The notes under the pieces are model-generated. The model did no database searches, was not told the DNA's origin, and saw nothing but the letters and a program-made list of their open reading frames with translations. From assembly GCA_900095095.1 (NCBI GenBank), contig FMBT01000310.1, positions 186,001 to 250,000 on the forward strand: a stretch of 64,000 nucleotides of DNA, read 5' to 3'. Each line of letters begins with the position of its first letter. Position 1 is the first letter of the stretch. Positions 52,963 to 61,655 of this stretch are shown piece after piece. The stretch comes from Fragilariopsis cylindrus CCMP1102. Its lineage: Eukaryota > Bacillariophyta > Bacillariophyceae > Bacillariales > Bacillariaceae. The translations under genes were made by a program, and so were the position numbers.

Positions 52963-53197
52963 GAATACAAACGAACGACGAATATTATTCTAATTCTTTT
53001 AACGACAGTTGATAATTGCCTTTAGCGTATGTGCCGTATTCAAGTATTCAATTCTATCCTGTTTGCGCTGGTATAATTATATTTCATTAATAGAAATATG
53101 TAAGTATGTTGTAAAGTGAATGTCATTCAAATTCTATAGCTGATTACGGTAAAAATTATCTTGTTACGTATTTATTTGTATTCATTCTGTCCGTCAT

Positions 53198-56100
53198 TTA
53201 TTTCGTGCTTTTTGGAGGAAACTTTTTGTATAGCGTATTCTTAGTATCTTCGATTAGGTGATGTGCATCAAGAATTTTGTAGATGAGCAACATTTCTTTC
53301 GTCAACTGTTTATAGCTGTCAGAAGCAGTCTGGTCTTTGCGAGCATCCATTAATATCTTAATCGCAGCCCCATTATTTTCCTTGCAAACCCTCAAATGAC
53401 GCGAAAGCGTCAACGAGTAGGTGAGCTTGTCTTTCGCATCAGAGAATGAAGGCCATTTTTTCAATTCTTTTACCGATATATCCAAATCACTTGCGCGAGA
53501 AGAGTCTGATATCGCAAGAGTTGCCGTTGCATCCGCTAAGGCGAGCAGAGTTGCTTGAAGGAGTTTTTTCTGCTCATCCATTTTCTTTTTCAACTTCGCC
53601 GCATCCTTGTCTTCTTGTAGTTCGTCCTCGGTTGGGAGGGCCAAACCAAAATATTGGGCCAACGCAGATTCATCGATCGGTCCACCATTCGATACGGAGA
53701 GGAGGTCACGAACCTTTTGAATCTCTTTCACCCTCTCCGCATCTTTGGAATCACTCTCGAGTTTTGCCTCTTTGGCGAACAACAATAATTCTGACAGAAG
53801 CGAGATACTAGTTGAATTTTCTTTCAACAACGTTTCTGATAATTCCCGGTAAGTTGTTGCATTTTCGCTTCGAGTTTTTGATAAATAAGAGACCTTGCTA
53901 TCAAACACAGTTTCATCAAGTGATTTCTCATCCTCTTTGTCTTTTGGAAGCTTGTTCTCGTTTAATTTCTTAACTTCTGATTTAGGTGGTACCTGGTATG
54001 TAAGTTGCATAGAAGTCACGCCGCTTCTACTCTTGTCGAGGCTAACCTTTCCTGTCATGACATCGCCCGGTTTAACCCACTTTGGAAGATCACCTGTTGG
54101 GCGAGCAACGTACAGATCTTGAAAGTCTCCCTTTCGAAGAACCATCACTCCAACCTCTTTTCGCCCGTCATCAGTAACTGCAGGAGTAGAAGCTTTGGCC
54201 ATCTCCGAGTAGACTTTACACTCCAATGCATCTGTCGACATCACAAGTTCGAAAGGAACGTCCTTTACCTGCTCCAGCACCTGTCTACTAGGATGACGTG
54301 TGTGAAAATTGATTGAGTATTTACCCTTACCTATAGAAACGGCATCAGCATGATGAATGGCACTTCCGCACTCGAGAAGCTGGGAATTGGAGTCATAAAG
54401 TTCCCAAATCTGTGAATCCAAAGGAGAATCATACAACTGATTAAACAGCGATGGGATAAAGGGTGTTACCTTTATTGATTTTTCGGAATCGATTTCGAAC
54501 TCGTATTTTAGAAACATGTTGTAAATTTCTGTTCCATCGGAAGCTTTCAGCTCTGGATTTGCTTTCAGTTCGGAATCGCTTGGTGGCATTATGTCTCTAT
54601 CACCTGATCCACTCTGAATATCGTATGAAGATGGCCGGATCGTACGTCGTACACTATCCAGGGTTGCCGATGGATTCAATTTTTCAGAACGCAAATTTGC
54701 AGATGCACCAAATCGAGCAAATTCTCGACCAGCTGAGATCGCAAGAGGCTGTGAGGTGACGAGGGTTGGGGCACGAGTTGAGAACGAGTGATATTCTACC
54801 TCAACAACAACGGACGCCGAAGAAGCATTGGCTAACCAAAGAAGTTGCAGACAAACCTCCAACGTAGAACCGCCTTTCACCTTCATGTGAAATTCCTTTT
54901 CAATACCTTCTGTCATCTGAACTAGTTTCTTGAGTTGAGTCTGTGTGTTTGGCAAGTCTCCACGAACGAATGGGATGGCATGAATAAGAACACGATGTGG
55001 AGACGTCAGATGATTGGGGGCCGTGCTCTTGATTTTGATAGTAGCAAACTCGGCAGTAGAAGGTACATCTAAGAACCGTCTTGATGGAGCGCCGGCCTCT
55101 AGCGAGTATGACATGATAAAATCAATCCCGTTGTCCTTGAGTGTGATAGTTTCATTATCGTTGACGGTGGTAGTTGGATTATTTGCATCAACAACGGACG
55201 AATGGGGTTTGATAACTGTCACCGGAAGACTAAACAGGGGACCTCGAGCCCTATCATTCGAGTCAATTCCATCAACGGTCGCATAATGAACACCGGGAGG
55301 TAAATCTTCAACATCCAATCGCACAGAAAATGCCTGGCCGTTGCGCTCAATAGCAGAAAGTAAACTCATTCGTTCAGGACATTTTACCCAAGATTTACTA
55401 GGAGTTAGATCAAGGTCCAACTCGAAGGAAAGAACTTCGTCCATCTCCTCATCTGTTCTCACAGAAGCATGCTGAAATCTAGGGAGGACCTTCACATCAA
55501 ATGTCATCGGTCCGGCCAACTCCAGCTTGTCTCGTATGTACAAGCCTCTAGCGTTATTTCTGTTTGGAAGCATGACGTCCACAGTCAGATCTTGACATAG
55601 CTTTCCTCGATGTTCAAGGATGTAATCAACAGCTGCCGTGGCTGAAATGAGGCCAGCACCTTGTGCGAATGGATCAGAAATGTCAACAGATGCGGCAGTA
55701 TTAAGAAGGCCCTTTCGAAGCTCTGCTGGTGAAATATGATCAACTCCTAGTTTTTGCTTTACCGCCGACAGCACACATGCTGCAACACCACAAGCATTCG
55801 GAGATGACATACTAGTTCCGTGGTACTGAGCCTTGCCTTGTAATGAATGGCGGGGGATTGGTGAGATAGCGCCACCAGGAGCACAAAGATCAGGAAGGAG
55901 CCCATCTGGAGTTGGACCACGAGAACTGAAATAATATGACGTATCTCTTAGATCCTGTTCTCCGTCTTCGATAGGTGCCTTAAGCGTCGAATATTGATCG
56001 ATCATCATATCCTTTGATACGTATGCTCCAACAGTAATGGGTGAACTTAGCGCACCAGGAGATCCAAGAGAAGAAAGGGCTGGTCCATCATTCCCAGCAG

Positions 56101-57529
56101 AAGTGAAGACTGTCATACCCCACTTACGAGTTGCGTCAGCGAAGACTTCTGATACACGTCCTGAATCTGGTTGCCACGATGGTTCACCGTACGACAAATT
56201 AATTAAATCGCAATTGTATTTCTTTGACGCAATCAATGCACGAACTAAACCTGTCCCAGTTTCTGCCGATCCAATTCGACCATCACCGATTTTACACGCT
56301 AAAATTTGTGCTCCCGGAGCCACACCATTTTTTGGATCATCGGCACCGAAATTTGCAGCAGTGATACCAGCAACATGTGTTCCGTGTGAACCTGCATCAG
56401 TAACGATAGATAATGTTTTTCCATCATCATACACCTGGATACAAAAAGTAACAGCCGATCCAAAACCAAATTCACCAAGTTGACGAGACTTTGCGAATGG
56501 AGCAAATGGGATAGATTCTGTTAGATTACCATCAGCTGTCAAATCAATAACAGCCATGTATTCTCCATCACTATCGGTCTTGTTGTCTTTAAACATAACA
56601 ACGTCCATGTACGGACCAGCATCGTCATATGATTCTAGCATTGTTTGGTACTGACCCATTAGTACATCATTATCAGTTCTACGTAAAATAAGTCGTTTTT
56701 TCTCTTCGTCTTGATCGGTTTTCTTTTTTTCTTTCTCCTTATCGTCGCCATCCTTGTCGTCTTTGTCAGTATTAGAAGCAGAGGCACAACTATCGATTTG
56801 GGATTGTAATTCATCAAGATTTTGTTGAACTTGTGCCATTAATCGATGATGTTCATCTTCAAAAATAGTTTTACGTTCTCGTAATAATCGACTCCTTACA
56901 GATCGAGGAATGACATCATATAATCGGATAGTTCCCAATCGTAGTTCACTTCCAGCTGCAGGTACCCAGTTTTCACCAAGAGTTAAATCCCGTCCTGATT
57001 TTCCTTTAATAACAATACTAGTACTAGTGCTAGTAGTATTTAGTTCCGGAACAGTCACAACGGACGTTGTATCAATATCACCATCTCCAGTACAATCTAA
57101 GAAATCAAGATACTTTGGCAATCCCTCACTAGTTGTTTGTAATCCAGCAGCAGCAAGATCACAACCAGTATCTAAGATAGCAACTTTCACGCCACGTCCA
57201 TCAGCTTTTGGATTTTGTTTCCAAAGATCTAAGACTTTAGTCTCCTCCTTTGGAATACTACGACTGATAGTGAATGCACTGTCGGTTGATGTTGCTGCGG
57301 CGAAAACCATACTACTACTTGCACTTGTGCTTACTGCTGCTCTTGCTGTTGTTGTTGAATCGCTATGAATATTGATGCTACCAGAAGGACGTACTAGTGG
57401 ACGTGCAGTGGTGATACCGTTACTTACAGTTGCTTGTCGTCGGACTAAGAAAGCGGTCGATTTGTTGCTGATGTTGAATGCTAACGATGAGAACCAATAT
57501 AACAAAAAGCGAGAGGAAATGTATCGCAT
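53198..57529 (-). CDS. TPP2: Tripeptidyl peptidase II (subtilisin-family serine protease)
   Basis: 1,443 residues from ATG at 57529, uninterrupted and intronless. S8 catalytic residues are in order: Asp in VAILDTGCDLAAAG, His in GSHGTHVAGITAANFG, the oxyanion Asn in FTSAGNDGPALSSLGSPG and Ser in YHGTSMSSPNACGVAAC. The insert of about 200 residues between Asp and His is the TPPII hallmark, here with a low-complexity DDKDGDDKEKEKKKT tract. The long C-terminal half includes the TPPII beta-sandwich and helical regions. The enzyme removes tripeptides downstream of the proteasome and normally forms giant cytosolic spindles. Unusually, the start MRYISSRFLLYWFSSLAFNI then STAFLVRRQATVS resembles a signal peptide followed by a plastid-type TAF junction. 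Confidence 0.95.
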   Translation of the reverse strand: MRYISSRFLLYWFSSLAFNISNKSTAFLVRRQATVSNGITTARPLVRPSGSINIHSDSTTTARAAVSTSASSSMVFAAATSTDSAFTISRSIPKEETKVLDLWKQNPKADGRGVKVAILDTGCDLAAAGLQTTSEGLPKYLDFLDCTGDGDIDTTSVVTVPELNTTSTSTSIVIKGKSGRDLTLGENWVPAAGSELRLGTIRLYDVIPRSVRSRLLRERKTIFEDEHHRLMAQVQQNLDELQSQIDSCASASNTDKDDKDGDDKEKEKKKTDQDEEKKRLILRRTDNDVLMGQYQTMLESYDDAGPYMDVVMFKDNKTDSDGEYMAVIDLTADGNLTESIPFAPFAKSRQLGEFGFGSAVTFCIQVYDDGKTLSIVTDAGSHGTHVAGITAANFGADDPKNGVAPGAQILACKIGDGRIGSAETGTGLVRALIASKKYNCDLINLSYGEPSWQPDSGRVSEVFADATRKWGMTVFTSAGNDGPALSSLGSPGALSSPITVGAYVSKDMMIDQYSTLKAPIEDGEQDLRDTSYYFSSRGPTPDGLLPDLCAPGGAISPIPRHSLQGKAQYHGTSMSSPNACGVAACVLSAVKQKLGVDHISPAELRKGLLNTAASVDISDPFAQGAGLISATAAVDYILEHRGKLCQDLTVDVMLPNRNNARGLYIRDKLELAGPMTFDVKVLPRFQHASVRTDEEMDEVLSFELDLDLTPSKSWVKCPERMSLLSAIERNGQAFSVRLDVEDLPPGVHYATVDGIDSNDRARGPLFSLPVTVIKPHSSVVDANNPTTTVNDNETITLKDNGIDFIMSYSLEAGAPSRRFLDVPSTAEFATIKIKSTAPNHLTSPHRVLIHAIPFVRGDLPNTQTQLKKLVQMTEGIEKEFHMKVKGGSTLEVCLQLLWLANASSASVVVEVEYHSFSTRAPTLVTSQPLAISAGREFARFGASANLRSEKLNPSATLDSVRRTIRPSSYDIQSGSGDRDIMPPSDSELKANPELKASDGTEIYNMFLKYEFEIDSEKSIKVTPFIPSLFNQLYDSPLDSQIWELYDSNSQLLECGSAIHHADAVSIGKGKYSINFHTRHPSRQVLEQVKDVPFELVMSTDALECKVYSEMAKASTPAVTDDGRKEVGVMVLRKGDFQDLYVARPTGDLPKWVKPGDVMTGKVSLDKSRSGVTSMQLTYQVPPKSEVKKLNENKLPKDKEDEKSLDETVFDSKVSYLSKTRSENATTYRELSETLLKENSTSISLLSELLLFAKEAKLESDSKDAERVKEIQKVRDLLSVSNGGPIDESALAQYFGLALPTEDELQEDKDAAKLKKKMDEQKKLLQATLLALADATATLAISDSSRASDLDISVKELKKWPSFSDAKDKLTYSLTLSRHLRVCKENNGAAIKILMDARKDQTASDSYKQLTKEMLLIYKILDAHHLIEDTKNTLYKKFPPKSTK

Positions 57530-58156
57530 AATACCTTTAAAGGAAGTGGTATGTATACAATAGTTATAATTAGACAATTTTAGAACGTAAGAATGAGCAA
57601 TACGGTATGTTTAATTAATGAGCCGATGCTGGTATGCTAGTATCTACTAAAGTACTCAGAGGAAAAATAAATGAAACCCAAAATCTTATAATTTCGACAA
57701 CGATCGGCGAGTTTAGATTTGATGCGCTGTTATTGGATCAATTAAAAAAACCTTTGTGATGTGCGGTGCGTGCGGTGCGCATATCTCTACCGTGCTTGCA
57801 ACCCTAACCCTACAGCTGCCATTGATCACGATTCGATGATTCGTGGATGTCAAAATGCAAATATTCCCTCATACTAGTTTATCACTTAGGACTACTGTAA
57901 GTTAGTGTATCATTCATGTACCGGTATTGTGTATCAGGGGTAATAAATCATTCACTCTCACCTTCAATCTTCAATCTTCAAGCAAAACAATACTATCATT
58001 AGCCGCACATAAAGAAGTACGTACAGTAGGGAACCTTCGAAGAGTTGCTACGACTACGCCAATCTGGAGAGTTGTTTTAAGTTTTAATTTAACTTGTATG
58101 CGAATGCCTACACAATTATCGTGTTAGATTATTATTATCCATCCAAGATATTCATA
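57530..58156. promoter_or_regulatory. Divergent promoter gap, TPPII / FATP-like gene
   Basis: About 630 bp between divergent ATGs. It includes ggtgcgtgcggtgcgc (about 57764-57780), a duplicated tcaatcttcaatcttcaa at about 57963-57980 and gtacgtacagta at about 58018. No gene seen. Confidence 0.4.
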
Positions 58157-58480
58157 ATGAGTGGTATGTTCTTTGAAGGAGGCGACGAATCTGCCATCAA
58201 GAACACTGTCGTCGGTGGCGTCGGCGTCGGCGTCATGATGTTGTGGCCGGTCATCGTTACTATTTTATTGGTGGTAATGCTAGTTTTCTGGTACTATCGA
58301 ATTGATACATTCCTATTGGCATTAGTAAGTCTCCTTGATTTACTATTTTCAATCAAACGACGAGCAAAATTTGTACAAACAAAAAATCTTGAATGGACTA
58401 TGGCTGATACAATAGAGGAATGCTGTAGTAAATATTGGGATAACGAATTTGTTATAATGGCAGGCGAATACGATAACAGC

Positions 58481-58511
<31 letters not shown>

Positions 58512-60355
58512 CCAACAAACAATCCTGCTCTCGGGGTAAAAGTCGAATGACATATGGAGAAGCAGAAATGGCGTCGTCATCTGTAGCAAAATTCATAACC
58601 ACTTCTACCCATATGACTTCTCGGTCAAATACAAATAATCGTGATCATAATAATGATGTTGTTGCGATATTTATGCCAAGTAGTTGTGAATTTGTTGTGG
58701 CGCTGTTTGGATTGATCCGATGTGGTGTCCGAGCTGCATTAGTTAATACTGGTCTACGAGGAAATTCACTTCTTCATGCATTGACATCGGCTTTGGCTGA
58801 AGAAGGTGATGATAGTTCTTCCGATAATTCAGCAGTAGTTAGAATCATTCTAGTTTCTCCTGAATTGAAACCTGTACTAGAATCAATGAAAGAAGCAGGA
58901 CAATGGCCGTCTAATTTACTTATTGTTGAATGTGGTATAGGTTGTGAATTGGATTGTTGGACAGAAACAAAACGATTTGCCTATCTTGAAGGTGATGGTC
59001 GTAGTCGTCAGCAGAAAAACAACAAAGGCAACAAAGCAGCTGCACCACCACGATGGGACGATACATGTTTATATATTTATACAAGTGGTACAACTGGACT
59101 TCCAAAAGCAAGTAAAATGAATCACATGAGAATATGGACTGCGGGATGCGTAACACGTAAAGTTTGTAGATTGAATTCCTCCGATCGACTATATTGTCCT
59201 CTCCCGCTGTATCACTCTAGTGGCTTGGCACTTGGGTTAGGGGCGTGTTTGCAGCGTGGTTGTGCTACAGTTATTCGATCGAAGTTTTCAGTTCGTCATT
59301 TTTCTAGAGATTTAATCACACATCGTTGTACAGGTGTGCAATACATTGGAGAAATGGCACGGTACCTCGTCGCAGCACCTTCCAATACACTTGATTCACA
59401 AACCCGACTTCGATTTGCGTATGGGAACGGAATGCCTTCAGAAATATGGAAAACATTTAAAAGACGGTACAATATCGGTCTAATCAACGAATTTTACGCA
59501 TCGACTGAAGGTAATGTGAACATATTCAACAATACAGGTATGGCTGCTGGAGCTTGTGGGATCGTCCCAATCGGATGTGGTTGGATATACCCCATCGGAA
59601 TATTTAAATATGACATGGATACTGGAGAACTTATCCGTAATGAGAAAACGGGTCTATGCGTCCCCGCTAGTCCTAATGAACCGGGCGAACTATTAGGACT
59701 AATCAAACAAAATGACCCCACTCGAAGGTTTGACGGTTACACGGATGGTGCCGCAACACGATCGAAAGTAGTGAGCAATGTTTGTAAGCCTGGCGATACT
59801 TACTTCCGATCGGGTGATTTGTTACGCCAGGATTGGTTTGGATTCTTGTATTTTTGTGATCGTGTCGGTGAGACATTTAGATGGAAGGGCGAGAATGTCA
59901 GTACGTCTGAAGTTGCTCGAGCATTGCTTGAATGTGTGGGTATTGACGATGTAAAGGCTACGAGCTCCACAAATGTAGTAGATCGACAAGTGTACTTTTC
60001 GGAAGCTGTCGTCTATGGAGTTGAAGTTGCCGGACATCCTGGTCGTGCTGGTATGGCAGCAACAGTACTGAGATGCACTAATGACGATGACGATAGTGAG
60101 TTTATGTGGCAAGATCCATTATGGCATTCGCTCCAACTTGAACTACCACGTTACGCTCAACCACTCTTTATAAGAGTCGTAAAGGAAATTGAAAAGACGG
60201 AAACGCAAAAATACAAGAAGAAGAAACTACAAGATGAATCATTCTTAAATTGTGGAACAGATGATATCTATCTTCGTGACGATTCCGTGAAGACGTTCGT
60301 GCTTATGAACGACACCATCAAAAACGAAGTATTGGTTGGGAAGAGAAGAGTTTAA
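58157..60355 (+). CDS. Fatty-acid transport protein / very-long-chain acyl-CoA synthetase (SLC27 type)
   Basis: 732 residues, single exon, first in-frame ATG at 58157. A hydrophobic anchor (VMMLWPVIVTILLVVMLVFW) precedes the AMP-binding enzyme. The ATP/AMP motif is YIYTSGTTGLPKASKMNH; further family motifs are LPLYHSSGLALGLGACLQRG, LRFAYGNGMPSEIWKTFKRR, INEFYASTEGN and the FATP/VLACS signature YFRSGDLLRQDWFGFLYFCD then RVGETFRWKGENVSTSEVA. A (AAC)n-coded Asn run inserts before the core. The enzyme activates long or very long chain fatty acids to CoA esters at membranes, coupling uptake to activation. C-terminal lysines (ETQKYKKKKL) contain the usual catalytic Lys region. The gene is intact. 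Confidence 0.95.
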
Positions 60356-61655
60356 AAAATGGAATAGACGAGTAATGATCGGAACTGATGTAACGTATTA
60401 AATTTCACCATCAACAACTCCTTGACTACATGTTTACGGCTAGCTAAGGAATTGTCAGAGAATGTGACAGTATGACCAATCAGCAATGTAAAGGAGAAAT
60501 TTATGAAGAATAGACCATATCAGCTGTAAACAGCAGTAAGAAATTGCCTCCAAATTGTACTTTAATCGATCCTGATATTATTTTACCTCCTTTCAATTAT
60601 GAGTGGAATATGTTAGCTTGCCAATGGTATGTGATGACTTGGGTTTGTGTGCACTTGCCTCATTTTTGAAAGAACAATGCATTCTCTCTATTCTCTCTAA
60701 ACCTTCTGCATCAAAATATGATACAATTTCTTTGAATAGTCATATAAATAAAATAGAATCTATTGATCCACTACATAGCCTAGTTCATGGAAGATTGCAG
60801 AAAAATTCTCCTCCTATTATATTATATTGTATTGTTGAGAGGTAAATGTCCAACCTTTCCTCTTCTGTATTATATGTTAGGGTGACAACATAACACATAC
60901 AGTAGGCAAAAATCCTGGTTGCATAAATTGCCAGTTACACTTATCAACCATACACAGTATTGATACATGGAAATTAGTCCATCCATTGAATTAGTGTGAA
61001 ATATTATCATCAATATCCCCCATTACTTCTACTCTAACAAAAAAGAAATAGAAACATTGCCAGATGGAGCTAAATACAAGGAAACAAAAGATTATTTTGC
61101 TGGACATAATATATATTTCTTAAGGAGGAGGATGGTCAGAATCACAATCTATGATGATGTATGTAATAAAAGACCATCTCACAACTAAAACAACAAAGCA
61201 GTAAGAGAAGAACTTGGAAATTGCTATACATTCCTCCAGTCACCGGAACTTAGCATATGTGTAAAGTAATATAGCTAGAAAAGCTATCATTATTGAGTTG
61301 TAACATATACCCTAGCAGGAAAGCTCTGATTATTATTTCCTTGCTTTATGGAAGCCTGAAAAGTAAATTTTGACTTACTTAATAAGGCGAAATGTCTCGT
61401 CCGTCCGTCGTTGCTTTTGAATCAAAAAATAAGATTTGTGACAAAAACAAAAACATCAATTTGTAACGCAATGGTGAATTACCATTGCATTTTCTTCTCG
61501 TACACACTATTAAGACCACAGTAAATCCAAGACACAATAGATAGCGCTCTTTGTGGTGATACCCGTGCCGTTTTCAGGCAGTTATTTTGAGGAGCTTATA
61601 TCAGCAACATCTATATAAAAATCTGGAGCTCGAGCTGGATAAGACCGACGTCGTC
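60356..61655. other. 1.3-kb gap between two plus-strand genes
   Basis: No supported gene. Weak open frames at 60603-60845 (LPMVCDDLGLCALASFLKE) have no family match I know, and the following sequence looks noncoding. The last 300 bp should contain the promoter of the right-end gene. Confidence 0.45.

Noticed and set aside
60603-60845. Possible small gene after the acyl-CoA synthetase
   Set aside because: 80 residues with no family pattern, no neighbours in frame and no sign of selection.
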